Part shown: piece by piece, positions 44,381 through 59,130 of the stretch
How the letters are laid out: each line of letters opens with the position of its first letter
How positions within the stretch are numbered: the stretch's first letter is position 1
Assembly: GCA_025330725.1 (NCBI GenBank)
Contig: JAIWND010000063.1
Coordinates: 1 to 64,000 of the forward strand
Origin: Chlamydoabsidia padenii
Lineage: Eukaryota > Mucoromycota > Mucoromycetes > Mucorales > Cunninghamellaceae
Direction: 5' to 3'
Length of the DNA: 64,000 nt
Notes under the pieces: generated by a model
Seen by the model: the letters and a program-made list of their open reading frames with translations, nothing else
The model's database searches: none
What the model was told of the DNA's origin: nothing
Made by a program: the position numbers and the translations under genes

Positions 44381-44988
44381 CCAAGAATTATTTTCAACCT
44401 CCGTCATACTGGGTGACTCTCTTACTGTCTCTACTGAAAATAGGAGGGTTCAAATCAGTTAACAATTATGATCATTTCCAACCAACTTTGAATAAAAAGG
44501 CAAGTACTCAGACCCTCTTATCAATAACTAGAAACTGAAAAGAATAAATTTTCAAATCCCGCCAAATCGCAACCAATGTCTCTGAACTCGGGAGCGATAC
44601 ATTAATTACCATGGATTTCCCAACAACACATCAAGATTACCAGTAATGGTATAGAATTACTACTGTGTAGGCGGCAGGTAAACAATCACGCCTTCGCCAA
44701 TCACCGTTTGTCAATATAATAGAACAAGAGAAGCAAGTACTAACTCTCTCTTTTTTTGTAATGTGATTTATAGGTATAGTCACATGATGTGGGGTAAAGG
44801 ATCAGAGGGTCTTTTATAACAACAGATCAGACACAAATAAACATTTTTATTTAATTTATTGTTGTTATATATTCTACACTAGGGGGGGGGGATAAACGGG
44901 GAAGCGGATCATACCAAATGGGTCATGTCCTTTCTATCTAGACTAAAAAAAAAGGGGGGGAGGGGACATTATGCATGGGGTAATTAAA
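44087..44988. other. Gene-free convergent spacer
   Basis: Contains AATAAATAAG at about 44160, a 34-nt A-run at 44345-44378, an exact CGGGATTTSAA element (44551-44561), and G-runs at 44883-44891 and 44955-44961. GAGGGTCTTTTATAACA at about 44806 also occurs near 6682. No gene. Confidence 0.5.
44551..44561 (-). promoter_or_regulatory. CGGGATTTSAA element, copy 7
   Basis: Exact match, read TTCAAATCCCG on +, 465 bp behind the NAR1 stop and 428 bp behind the carrier stop, so it sits in a convergent spacer with no known start nearby. Confidence 0.5.
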
Positions 44989-46121
44989 CTACTTTTTGGA
45001 ATTCTTCAGAAGAGCATAAGCCAAGATAGTATAGTTTGTAAAGATATCCTTCATGACAAACAGCAAGGCTTGGGAGAGGACGGCTTTTGTGATTTGAGTG
45101 CTCATGCCCTACATAAATAGATTAGTTTAAACATTCACGTGCAATCCACCTTTTCCCTTTATACCTTGTACCAACCAAAGAAGCCTTCTTGTTTCAAGAC
45201 CCGAGCAAGCACATCCCAGGCACTCTTGTAAGCATCCACCTTTCCTTCCATCTCCTTTGACGGTTTCCATTGCATGCGGACCTTGGCCATGATATAAGGG
45301 TATGTGATGACGGTAGCCAGCGTTTTACTGAGCGCTCCCACGACAAAAGCGGCCCCCGAGGTCAACACGGACGTTTTGAGAATCCGAAGCACCATCTGCT
45401 TGATCTTTTCGAAACTGCCATACGTAATAGCAGGATTCACACAGAGCACCAAGGAAGGTCGGATCCCACGCCATAATCCCGCCACGCCTTCTTCCGCTAC
45501 AATGGTTTGACACGTCTGGATAACCCCCTGACGTTCATTGGCAGGCAACGTCTGTTGACGAGTGGTGACAACCGACACTGGTGTGGTGATCAAGGTGGTG
45601 AGTGCCCCCGCTGCCGCGCCGAGTAATAATTCCATGCCCGTGGATAACGTGCCGCCGCGAGACTGGTTGAATTTGACATTGTATTGTTCGCGGATAAACG
45701 AGTAGCAGTAGAAATAGGTAAAGTTGGTGGATGCCGTGCCGATCAACGAGCTGCCGAGACCTGCGTATAATCCACCGAGTCCGTCTTTGGCTACAATTTG
45801 ACAAATACCGTCCCAGGCTGAATTGTAATGTTCTTGTTCTTTATCATCCACCTTGTCATGTTTGGTTTGGACTTGAATGCGGGTTTTGATACTGTCGGTG
45901 GTGGAATAGGTTGATGAAAGAAGAACAACCAGATTCGTAGTGTAGAGATGCGTTAGTTATAATATTGTAGTCAGAGTTTAAAAAAGAGCGAAGATTAGAA
46001 AAGAGGTTGTATCTACTTACATATCCAAAGGATAAACCAAAGCCAAAGCAAACATAGCACCAGCAGATCCTGCAAAAGCATGTCCAACAGGAGGAAGGTT
46101 TTCTTTAGTAATGGCGGCCAT
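44989..46121 (-). CDS. ANT1: Peroxisomal adenine nucleotide carrier (PMP47/ANT1, SLC25A17 type)
   Basis: Mitochondrial-carrier-family protein; the closest recognisable group exchanges ATP/AMP across the peroxisomal membrane for fatty-acid activation. Three exons (46021-46121, 45165-45891, 44989-45108) give 315 residues. Three carrier repeats are visible with the signatures YPLDIIKTRIQ (about 30-40), TPVSVVTTRQQT in repeat 2 and YPYIMAKVRMQ in repeat 3, each followed by a matrix-helix glycine patch (LGGLYAGL, VAGLWRGI, FFGWYKG). The assignment to the PMP47 branch rests on the N-terminus (PPVGHAFAGSAGAMFALALV), SLVLCVNPAITYGSFEKIK and the C-terminal MSTQITKAVLSQALLFVMKD. An exact CGGGATTTSAA element lies 75 bp upstream of the ATG. 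Another SLC25 subfamily remains possible but less likely. Confidence 0.88.
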
Positions 46122-46681
46122 ATTATATGTGTGTAGAAAAAGAAAAAGAAAGAGAAAGAGAAAAGAAAGAATTAAAACCAAAAAGAAAGTACTGGCGGGA
46201 TTTCAATATATGTGGTAACACCAGTTGGTTTTTGAGCTGACCAATTTTATTTTTGTCTTGTGGAAAAAGTTTGTCCGTCTGGATTTGAAATTCGTTGACA
46301 GATGGTGGGAATGCATAGAGATAGGAGCTCTATTACATAATCGTTAATTATAAACAGCTACAAATCGACAATATGACGGATTTTCGGATGATCACACGCG
46401 GAGCTGATAAAGGTATGCTCCTCTTTTCAAGATTACACATCCACTTTGTTATCTACTATCCCATTTTTACCCCACACTTTTTCTCAATCACGTATTTAAA
46501 CCCCGACGGCTCCCCCTGAATCATATAAAAGCAGGCCGTTTTTTGATACACGTGTACAGTATATAAAAGAATATGTTTTTATTCAATATGAATATATGCA
46601 TATATAAAAAAAATGATAAAACATAAAAGTACAACTAAAACTACACATAAAAAACAAAACAAAAAAAAAATCCTATACAGA
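46122..46681. other. Intergenic region with two element copies
   Basis: Holds element copy 8 (46196-46206) and weaker matches at about 46282 (GGATTTGAAAT) and 46495-46505 (TTTAAACCCCG). A short ATG-led frame at 46373 with a donor (GGAGCTGATAAAG|GTATGC) has no second exon. Otherwise empty. Confidence 0.45.
46196..46206 (+). promoter_or_regulatory. CGGGATTTSAA element, copy 8
   Basis: Exact match 75 bp upstream of the peroxisomal carrier start codon. Confidence 0.55.
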
Positions 46682-49545
<2,864 letters not shown>

Positions 49546-49898
49546 TATGGATAATAAAGTTAAGAGAGATTAAAAGAGGATAGTTCTAAGTCTATAAAAA
49601 AAGAACCGGTTAGCGTCAAAAAAGTTGTTTGCTTGTCTGTGTGAGTGTTTGTTTTACAATCTTACATTATAAATTGTGAGGAATGTAAAAAGTAAAGCTT
49701 TTCCCACAAAAAAGCTAAAGAGGTAAAAGGAGAGAAGTAGAAGAATATGGAGGGGCAATGTCCTTTTATGAAGAAGATGATGTAAAGAGATGTTTAGGGA
49801 AGCGAAAGAAAGAGAGGGAAAATAAAATAAAAAAAAAAGATAAACCCGAAGAGAAATAAACGCAAGGCCGCTCAAACACCTGGTGGAAGCACTTGAAG

Positions 49899-49909
49899 CG
49901 GGATTTCAA
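49899..49909 (+). promoter_or_regulatory. CGGGATTTSAA element, copy 9
   Basis: Exact match 354 bp upstream of the GEM1 ATG and 150 bp past the OTU1 stop. If GEM1 has the leader intron proposed near 49600-49664, the element would lie within the promoter. Confidence 0.5.
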
Positions 49910-50058
49910 AACCTACAAAAAAAAAACAGCCCCATCATGCGTTTCATATGCAATAGACATTTGATAAGAGTAGATGTTTTATTTTAATAAATGAACAGTT
50001 TTTGGTACTAATAATATATGGTAAAGTAAAAGATATAGTGTAAAGTTATTGGCAAAGA

Positions 50059-51726
50059 TCAAGAGTATTCAGCAAAGTTGGTATGGCCAGTTGACTAGAA
50101 AACAAAAAAAGTTTGTATACATAAGGTAAGAGATATCTTTTGGAGAGAGAATGTGTATGTTATTACCATAGCATGAGATTGCGCATCTACATATAATAAA
50201 AAAAAAATAGAATCATCAGTCAGTGTAGCGAAGAAAAGGTCAATAGTATTTGATCAACTTACCTTTTTCACCAACGAGACCTGCTTGACAGATTTCACAT
50301 TTCAGAGTAAAATTGGCCACATCAGTATACTTGTGTTCCTATAGAGAGAGAGAAATAAAAAAGCGTCAATAAATCCCAAGGACTCCTTTTTTTTTTATGT
50401 GACATACCCTTCGAAGCACAGACGCCAATGCCTGAGCAGCTACGAGAATCGAGTCATCACCAGATACTGGGAATCGAGTTTCGTCGAAATCAGGGCTACA
50501 GTGTTCCATTGGGGACAAAGCCAGGGCGTCATAATCTGAAAAGAGGAGGAGAGTTAGGTATGACTACACAACTGTCATGTCCCACTTACGGATACCACTA
50601 TAGAGAATCATCACCCGGTCATGATAAGACCCTTCACCGAATCTATCCATTCTACCAGTTTGTACATCGACACTGACAATTTCTATGACAAGTTTTGTAA
50701 GTCATGATATATCTTTTTCATTGATTTACCCCCCCCCCAACTTACCTACGCCATAATGTTGTGAAAAGATGGATAATTCTATAAACAGAAGAGTGTTAGA
50801 TAGTCATTTAATTGTTGTATGTGATACTTGCCTATAGCCCCACCCCATGATGTATCCTTCTGGATCCATTCGATATATTTTGCTATAAGAGTGATATTAG
50901 GATGATATAGAGTCCTCCCCAATTAGTACTTACATCTTGGCTGTCTAAGGTATCAAAGAGAGGTTAGTAAACTGACATCCCCCCCCTTCTTTTTTTTTTT
51001 GCTTTACCCTAAAGTAACATCCGAGTATGTAACTGGATCCTTTTCAATGGCCCTAGCTATCACTACAAGCCCATGTTAATATGAGTGGTTCATATATGCA
51101 CTGTGACTTACCTTGTCGAAGTGTTTGAGCCATTGAGGTGTGATTTCGTTCCAGGACATACCTAACATGAATATAAATACACTATCATTACCTATAAAGA
51201 TTCCTTACCCAATAGATCGAAACAGGCAAGAGTTATCGTCATCCATGACCTATTTCCACAGTGTCAGTTTTCACTTACATGATGGTATCTTTTTTTTTTT
51301 TTTTTTTTTTTTACCCTTTGCACCAAATATCCTTCTGCCACAGGAATAGCCGTAGACGCATTCAAGACCGGTGGATCGTTACGTAATGGTTCCGTTCGTC
51401 TATCCACCAAAGTCACCGTCAAAGCGTCGCCATTCTTGATACCAGCCGCTTGTAAAGAGATGGTCCTGTCTGTCACAGGTTTAGGAGGGAAACCACAGGA
51501 TACTATTATATATATATATATATATATAGATACGTACGTTTAGTCCAAGTCATGTTCATTCTACCAAGGTTACCCATCCCCCCATGTCTATATTTTTACC
51601 TTGTACCGATTTTTCAGATTCATCAATGAGTTTTTCAATGGTTTGACATAAAGATCCCACTGATTGTTCTGGTTCCAGATCGTTAATTGTCAAAACCCCA
51701 TGTGAATGTCGCACACGCAATCGCAT
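50059..51726 (-). CDS. OTU1: OTU1/Yod1 deubiquitinase
   Basis: Cysteine protease that trims ubiquitin chains on Cdc48/p97 clients in ERAD. Thirteen exons (51600-51726, 51315-51502, 51209-51249, 51112-51161, 51008-51062, 50934-50944, 50832-50882, 50746-50778, 50590-50682, 50408-50535, 50263-50338, 50168-50187, 50059-50094) give 302 residues, as in yeast. N-terminal UBX-like domain (MRLRVRHSHGVLTINDL); OTU core with catalytic DNSC (Cys113) and YSGIHYDAL (His217); WGGAIELSIFSQHYGVEI between them. C-terminal C2H2 finger: Cys273, Cys276, His289, His295. Exon 6 is only 11 nt, and intron 7 has a GC donor (CTATAG|GCAAGT). Both are needed for the frame. Works in the same pathway as the Derlin encoded at 24 kb. 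Confidence 0.93.
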
Positions 51727-51927
51727 AATGACAATGGTAATATAAAGAAAAAGAGGTGAAGGAAAGAGGGGGGGGCGAGTTTTATTTTTTGAGTCTGGGT
51801 TTAAAATATCACTAACATTGCAAATGGATTATTTTTATTATATATATGGAAGAAGAATCAAAGTAATAGAGGGGGATAAAAGTACAAAATTATATATATA
51901 TATATATACTATGGGAAGGGGTAAGAC

Positions 51928-52775
51928 CTACCTTCTTGACCCAGCGGCACACATCCACATGAATATTTTCCAAATAGCAGCAATAGCCGCCAACCCAGCG
52001 ACAACGATACCACCATAAAACATGCCGTCATGCACGACTTTCCCACAAATGGCATCACAGGGCTGAGCCGAGACACCATAAGATGACGCCTTGTCCACCA
52101 CATCTCCGCACTGAGCATTACATTTGTCTCCGATCACCTTGGCAGCAATAATCAAAGCAATCCCGCCTGCCAAGAAAGCCAAGGAGATCAAAAAGCAAAA
52201 ACACGAGCAACAGGTCATGGCAGGATTATAACAACAACAATTACATCCACTTGATCGGTCGTCATAGTATTTTGGCCGATACGCTTCCGCTTCATGGTAA
52301 GGTACAAGCATAGGCGTGGATTTGTTATTGGGGTTGTAAGGGTGTTTATGCTGAGCAGGTTGATAAGCGCTAGGATCCTCGGGTTGAATGGTGTGTTGTG
52401 AAGAAGGGTGTTGTAATAAAGGTGGAACCATAGGGGTAGTCATATCGGGTTCATCACGGTATTCCCTATAGTAATGATCGTGCTGAGATGGCTGGTTGCC
52501 GTAATTACTATTGTAGAGTTGTTCATGTTGTTCTGTCTGTCTATATTCCTCCATTGTCACCGCATGAGGATCGGGGGTATACTGTCCATAGCCAGGTTCG
52601 TGATGAGTGTATCCGTTGTAATGCCCAGTGGCTGCTATTTCTTGTCGGTCGAGCATGGAAGTGGTGGTATGAGTTACTTCAGGAGGATAGATCATTGGTG
52701 TTGATGGTTGGTGAGGTGGTGGAGTATAGGGTGTAGAAGTAGGCATAGCAGGAGGTAGGTAACCACCCAGACTAC

Positions 52776-52814
<39 letters not shown>

Positions 52815-52890
52815 GTTGTTCTGATACTAATGGTGGTGGTGGTGGGTACTGATTAGCATATGGATCTGGGTGAGGATCAGGGCGGTACAT
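51928..52890 (-). CDS. Pro/Asn-r ich protein with Cys-rich C-terminal membrane segments
   Basis: Single exon, 320 residues, start at 52890 (MYRPDPHPDPYANQYPPPPP). The first 220 residues are disordered, rich in Pro, Gln, His and Tyr, with a polyasparagine run encoded by the (ATT)n tract at 52776-52810. A cysteine cluster (SSGCNCCCYNPAMTCCSCFC) precedes a TM segment (FLISLAFLAGGIALIIAAKV). A loop with four cysteines follows (DKCNAQCGD, QPCDAICGK), then a second TM segment (GGIVVAGLAAIAAIWKIFMW). The cysteine cluster could be palmitoylated. Topology suggests an adaptor-like protein at the plasma membrane or endosome, as in small PPxY/PY-rich fungal proteins, but this is inference. No family recognised. 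Confidence 0.75.
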
Positions 52891-53205
52891 GATAATAAAG
52901 AACAATAAAGAGTAGAAAAGAAGAAGAAGAAGAAAAATACCAAGCTTTTTTTTTTTTAAGCCAAAATCTAAAAATAGGTCAGAATCAAAAAAGGGGCGAG
53001 CCAAAACATGACTCCCCATTAACCATGCTATTTGACACCCGTCTAGGCAACAATGAGTGATTCATTTGCATAATGGTTCCTAATATTTACAGCAGACATA
53101 AAAGGTAAAATTGACTTTATTAACATGGATAAAATAGAATGTATAGTAAATAAAGGGTGGAATAAGCAGATGATATGTATTCTAATGTAAATACAAAAGG
53201 AGTGA

Positions 53206-54638
53206 TTAATCCCTCTTCTTGATTAATGTGTCGGATACTGGCTTATCGGCTTCCACATGCTTGTAAATGTGACCTACCAATCGCAAGGCTTCCGCACGTT
53301 TGTATCTGATTTTACTGGGGACAGTCTACGTAAAATATATATGTATATATATATATATCATTTGAGCTTATTTATTCATTCTTTGATCTTTTGTTACCTT
53401 GTCTTGAAGGACAGTATCGCATACTTGTCGTAATGTTCCTTCGACTTCAAACTTTGATGTTTGCCACAAAGCCTTGTAAACCTATACCACCCCAAGAGTG
53501 AGATACTAATATGTACCAAAGTGAGTTTTTTTTTTTTTTCCTTTACCTTGTTGCTGACTTGTTCTTCCAATTTAAGTTTTTCAGCTTGATCCATTCCATC
53601 CTTTTCGGCCTTTTCCACCATTTCAGCTGCTTGTTGAATATCCATAGCCGATCGAATAGTCGTCCATAGTTCCTTGACAATATGTTTCTTTTGTTTGATA
53701 CTCTGGAAGATACTAGGCAATTCACCCCCCTTCAAACCAAGATGATGACGACCTTTGGCACTATAGACATACCCAATAGCATGTAAGAGTTCCAACCCAT
53801 AGCTTTCTTCTTTCAATTTTTCCGCTTCGACAATGATTTGTTCTTGGAAAGCCAAGGCGGCGGCTTCCCCACCATCACTATCAGTATATAGGGATAACTT
53901 GTTGATAAGATTTTCTGACAAGGTCTTGATCCGTTCTTGTTGTTGAGTTTTGAGTTTTTCCATTTGTTCCTTTGACATGTGCTTTTGTTCGTCCTGTTGT
54001 TGTGTTTCGTCCATATTTTCACTGAATACTTCGCCCATTGCCAAGTCACCAATCATACCTTAAAACATAAAAAGTGTGTGTGTGAATCAGTTATTATCCT
54101 TGACCAACCACACAAACTTACTTTTGAAAGCATCCCCGCCAAACATTTGAGCAAAGAATTCTTTGGGATCAGAAAAGCCGCCACCTGGTGCTAATTCATT
54201 ATCTTTTCCATACTTGTTGTAGTGTGCACGCAATTGAGGATCAGATAGGACTTGATATGCTTCAGAGATTTCTTTAAACTATGTTTCCAAGGGTTTAGCT
54301 TTTTTTTTTTTTTTTTTTTTTTTTTACTTGTCAAACTAGTTGATCATATTACCTTTTCTTCAGCACCTTCACTTTGGTTTTTATCAGGATGGTATTTCTA
54401 TATAAAAAGACAGCGTCAGTTACAAGGAAGACTGGGTTTAGGTTGAGTATCTTACAATGGCAAGTTTTCTATTCATCGAGTAAAAAGTCAGTTTCATTCA
54501 TTCCTGTTTTTGTTTCAGTTTTTTTTTTTCTTACCGATAAGACTTTTTGATTTGACCAGCATCGGCATTAGTGGGGATCTCCAATAGATCATAATAAGCT
54601 GTTTCAAGGGGGGTGTCGTCGGTGCCAAAACGTGACAT
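53206..54638 (-). CDS. DnaJ protein with DnaJ-X domain (Caj1/Djp1 type)
   Basis: J-domain cochaperone of Hsp70. Seven exons (54535-54638, 54456-54468, 54353-54397, 54122-54278, 53547-54058, 53398-53481, 53206-53325) give 344 residues. The J domain begins at about residue 14 (TAYYDLLEIPTNADAGQIKK) and has the HPD motif at 42-44 (KYHPDKN). Residues about 78-90 (PGGGFSDPKEFFAQMFGG) form a short Gly/Phe linker. The rest matches the X domain: a charged helix (KEQMEKLKTQQQERIKTL), then LHAIGYVYSAKGRHHLGLKG. Exon 2 is only 13 nt and completes the helix before HPD. The Djp1 branch helps peroxisomal import in yeast, Caj1 is cytosolic; I cannot tell which this is. No CaaX box at the C-terminus. Confidence 0.92.
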
Positions 54639-54772
54639 TTTTTAAAAATTAAAGATTGTAAAAGTAAAAGAGAAGGGAGAAGGGTCTTTTTGGATTTTTA
54701 TATGCAAAAACTCCGCCCCCTTTTATTTTTAGACTTTTTTTTTTTTATATATTCGGAACCTTCATCATCTTG

Positions 54773-55609
54773 ATGGAATTGACTAGTTGGTTAAAAGTGA
54801 CACTTGAGAAGCAACTTGAACAACAAGACCAATGGACTCATTTGTGTCAAGGGTTACTTGAAGAACAAGATGAAAAAAAGGTACATAATGAAGGTGATCA
54901 TCCCCACACTGAATTTTATTATTATTATTTTTTCAGGACATTTTGGTTGACCAGACCTCGTTTGATTTTTTAAAAACCCAAACCGACAAAGCCCTCGAGG
55001 AAAATGGACTATTTGCGGCCGGAGCCATTCGCCGGCCGTATTACCGAGCCATGGCCAAAACCTTACAAGACTGCCTTGACAACGGTGGTCCTCTTCTCCT
55101 GTTACAAGATCCCTTGCATTTGCTGAGTTCCAAAAACAGTGAGCGGTAATTGAAAAATGTCCCCCCCTCAGTCGCTCATCATCACCACTTTTTTTTTACA
55201 GAGTGGAGCAGATCCAGGTCAAGCTTGCTTCTTTATCTTATGATGCTTCATTCACAGATATGCGAACATTTTTATTCGAGGTATACATATATATACATAT
55301 ATAAAGTAAAGGCCCTGAAAACATGCCACTGACTATTTAAAAGTACTTGACACCTGAAGAGTGGAGACTATGGTTGATGATGCGCACCACCACAGGAAGT
55401 CGGGATTGTATGCCGCCCAGTCTTGATGAATGTCTCATTGGGTTCACCACTCTGTATCAAAAACAAAACCCAAAGAAAACCAATCATCATGTGCTCACAG
55501 TAGGAGCGAAAGCACTTTCTAAACATTGTCATCGTGATCGTCAAGTTGGTTTTTGGGGTGATTGCAATGGCAGTAAGTCAGTCGAATAGTAAAAGACAGG
55601 ATTGTGATG

Positions 55610-55644
<35 letters not shown>

Positions 55645-55936
55645 GCTAGGTGAACCTACCAAGAACATGTCTGCCAATAAAGTACTGATGAAAATCTTGA
55701 CCAATACTGTCTGGATCAATCTTCATTCTCTTCCGGTAAGTAAAAGGTTGGAATACAGTCCACTCGACACTCATCTGGTCCCGAAGCATGATCATATAGT
55801 GTATGAGATACGTCAAGGACAAGGCTATGGAGCAAGATGGACACGTGATATGAGCCATCCATCGAACGCCTGGTTCTTTCGAGGCTTTTTGGAACCACAA
55901 ATGGTAGATGGACATTCTCGAGGGTGGGTTCATTGA
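54773..55936 (+). CDS. Conserved eukaryotic protein of unknown function
   Basis: Five exons (54773-54880, 54937-55145, 55202-55280, 55344-55572, 55650-55936) give 303 residues. No TM segment or signal peptide. The conserved half begins with HHVLTVGAKALSKHCHRD, followed by GFWGDCNGSEPTKNMSANK, TVWINLHSLP, YEIRQGQGYGARWTRD, and the C-terminal FRGFLEPQMVDGHSRGWVH. These blocks resemble a family found in fungi and plants for which I know no established function; the His and Trp-rich motifs could hold a ligand or metal. A GTAAGT in exon 5 (at about 55737) was not used as a donor because the frame continues through conserved sequence. The fourth intron carries a 31-nt T-run. Confidence 0.72.
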
Positions 55937-56081
55937 AGGTCTACCCGACGGAATGTCAAAATACACATCTGCATAAATACGGGGTTTAAAATGGATAATC
56001 AAGATCAAGGTGTTTTATTACAAGTGTTCAAATATATATAAAGTACAATGGTTATTAATACTATTCTAAATCATCTACCCA

Positions 56082-57498
56082 TTATGCGCCTAATCCTCTT
56101 CGTTTGCTGCGAATCACCGCTTCAATAGGATCAATGATTCCTTCTTGATTGGTGCCCAAACCATTACCTACCTTCCAACTACAGAGAGAGAGAGAGAGAG
56201 ATTGAGTAACAACATATACACACATGTTCACATCATTTCTATCCCTTACCCCATAGCTGTCATCATTCGATGTCCCACATTCGATTCGGTTATAGGAGCT
56301 GCACCAGATGCCACCACAGTGCCATGGACGGACGGTATATCTGCTGACCCTTGACGTGATTTGCTGACAGGTGCTTGGATACGTTTTTGTGTGAGATTGT
56401 GTTGTACCGTGATGGTTGCCTGGGCTTCTTCAATAAAGAGATGAATGTTACTATTGTCTTGTGGTATACATGTTGTTTCCGTCTTGGTGAGGATAGGCGT
56501 TCTATGTTAAAAGAAGAGATTTAGGTACGCAACTATCACATCTTGTTGAGGTTTTACCTTAATTTGCCTGTGCCAATACTTTTAGATGTGAGGTTGTATG
56601 CAGTTGATAAAATGTGAAGTTGTCGACGACTGATCTTGTCCATTGGTGCAAACTGGAAGCTAGATAAAAGAATGAGTGAGTGGGGAAGATCAAAGTGCAA
56701 TCTAGTTATACCTATTCAATTGATCATCATTGATAAAATCACGGATCCGCCTGGCAAGAACAAAAGATAAATGAGGTGAGCTATTTTCTTTACCTGCCAG
56801 TTGATTTATCTGCCTACCTTACCTATCGATATGCCAAAGGTCGACAAAAGTGATATTTGAAGTATCACCCATTGCTTTTTTAGACTGGTTGTTGATCTTC
56901 TTTCCCCGCCGTTTATCATTCTTCGTCACCTGTTTATCATACGAGTTCCGTAGACCTAAACTGAAAGTTGTTAAAGATCTATTTCTTTTTTGTGTGTAGT
57001 TTCCATTTACCCAATTGGAGTCCAGTAGGGACTTTGGTGAATGCTTGCTCCTTGTCCTTAGTATCGCCAGTACTATCTGCCGAGTTATTCTGAATAGAGA
57101 TAGTCATGTTGCCCAGTTCAAGATTATCTACATCATCGTCATGGCCCCCCCTTGCTCCCTTTCTGTTGCCACCTATAAAGTGTTTATTGATAGGCTGACT
57201 AGTGTTGTCAAGAGTATGCCCAGATCGTCTAGTCTTTTGTAATTTCAACTTGGCCTTCCTACGAGCATCTACAAAACGTTTCAAAAGTTTTCAGTTAGTG
57301 CAAGTGATCAATACAAGTATTTTTCTTCTTACGTTTTGATCTACCATCAGCCACTTCGTCATCAGTATTATCAGTATCAGTCGTATCATTATACTGTCCC
57401 AGAACCATAAAATCGTCAGATACATCGTCGTCTTGATCCTGAAGAATAGCACCTGTTTGGTAATGTCCATGTTTTCCTTTGTGTTTAGTGAAGCCCAT
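56082..57498 (-). CDS. R3H and G-patch protein (Sqs1-like)
   Basis: G-patch proteins activate DEAH helicases; yeast Sqs1 activates Prp43 in ribosome and spliceosome turnover. Seven exons (57333-57498, 57011-57268, 56823-56955, 56712-56750, 56558-56659, 56250-56501, 56082-56178) give 348 residues. The N-terminus is basic then acidic (KHKGKHGHYQTG, TDTDNTDDEVADG). An R3H-like region at about 186-235 (RRIRDFINDDQLNSFQFAPM) follows, then a C-terminal G-patch (AMGWKVGNGLGTNQEGIIDP, ending RRGLGA). An ATG-led exon upstream (57569-57670, MANSSSDQITHALVL...) ends in a good donor and could splice into this gene at 57472. I prefer the 57498 start because its KHKGKH segment matches the basic start of Sqs1 relatives. 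Confidence 0.85.
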
Positions 57499-57670
57499 TG
57501 TTAGCAAATAAAATGTCAATGGATAAAGTGAGAAGAAGGGAGAGAGACAACCTTTTTTTTTTTTTTTTTTGCTTACCAACTGCGGTGGGTATTCCATCGG
57601 TGTTTGAATACTTGCAAGTATCCTGTAAAACAAGTGCATGAGTGATTTGATCACTGGAAGAGTTAGCCAT

Positions 57671-58994
57671 TCATACTTCAGTCTAGCTTACTCTATTTGA
57701 TAGCACAATGATTACTATCAACACCGAGATAACTTGTAGACGATTTGATGATTTGACTTGTCGCCTCCCGATCCCTATCATAATGTTTAAAATGAGAGCC
57801 AAGGTAGTTTGCTGAAGGCCAAGTCAAACAAGATCCTGTCAAGTGATTTCTACTAGGAGTATTGGTGTTTTCGGTCTAGCTTGTTTATTTGTTTGTTATT
57901 GTAGGTGTATTTCCAAAACAGCAATATCTATAAAAACAAAAGCCCCCAGTGTACTATCCCCTGCCTCCACCGTCACCATCACTTTGGAGCCGAGCAAGAT
58001 GACCTGTCTCTTGTGAGGATTCTATAGTTTGTGTTTTCCTTTAAACAATAATAATGATAATAGAAATAGTGAGTACATTGTTACTTTTGGTTGAGAAAGA
58101 TGTTTTACCGAGGGACCTGATTTCAGTTGCCACCAGTTTTGATTCCAACATTGACCAATCCATAAAAAAAAAAAAGAAGAAGAACAGTATGATATCAGTA
58201 TCCTATGGTATGAGGAATAAAGGGATCATGGCAAACAATAAAATCCACATGTTATCATTATGTCGGAAAGAAAAGAGAAAAAAATAAAAATAAAAAGTGA
58301 GTTGCTTTAAGTCGGGATTTTAAAATTCGGCACACTACTCGTGCATTGAAAAGAGTATCGGATGAACTATCACAAATGAGATTCGTGCCCACATTGTTTA
58401 AAAAAGAACAGTGTCATCATCGACATTGCACCCTCATGTTTGACAAACTTCTATTACAATTTTACTTTTACTTTCTCCCCCTCATTCTCCCCTTTCCTCC
58501 TTGTATGAAATTCATTTGTAGTGTCAATTTATCACTCGCCACTTTCTTCTTGATCCTTTTTTTTTTTTTTCTATCATCTTTTTTTTTTTATATATATCGG
58601 CGGTAGTATATTCTATTTTTTTGCCAATTTGAGGGTGTAACTTGAAATTATAGTTGTGTCACCTCCAAAGTCAACCTCTTTGAAATTGCCCCTTTGAATA
58701 GTTAGTCTTAGTCCGACCTCAAAGAAGATTGATAAAATTAGTTCCATGATATGGGGATTTATAATCTAGCGGATCAACTATCAATAGAGAAAAATTATAG
58801 TATCTCCTTATGATAGTTTCGAAACATGACATTGTCCTATAATGGTAGTTTTTATTTATAACTATCTGCAGAAAGAGTGAGAGTGGGTTTTGTTATTAAG
58901 ATGCTGGTGTCACAGAGAAATCATGGAAAATTTCCCCCAATGTAAAGCGATCAGATTCAAAACCCCGATTAATGTCGGTATTTTAATTATGCAT
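57671..58994. other. Gene-free region
   Basis: No supportable gene across 1.3 kb. It includes a CT-rich stretch at 57955-58010, an A-run at 58164-58175, near-copies of the recurring element at 58313-58323 (CGGGATTTTAA) and about 58965-58976 (TTCAAAACCCCG), and T-runs near 58555-58595. Confidence 0.45.
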
Positions 58995-59001
58995 TATATA
59001 A
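58995..59001 (+). promoter_or_regulatory. TATA box of the GPI-protein gene
   Basis: TATATAA lies 130 bp upstream of the ATG, followed by a long CT-rich leader (59020-59090) typical of highly expressed fungal genes. Confidence 0.5.
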
Positions 59002-59130
59002 TATAAAAAACCTGTCATTGCTCTTTTTCTTTCTCTTCTCTTTTTTCTCTTCTTCTTCCTCTCACTATTCCCCCCAATCACTTTCCTTTTTTTTAAAAAA
59101 AAAAAATCTAATTCATATACTTTATATACC

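Noticed and set aside
46373..46412. Short ATG-led exon (MTDFRMITRGADK) with donor
   Set aside because: No second exon or family; only 300 bp remain before the GEM1 3' end.
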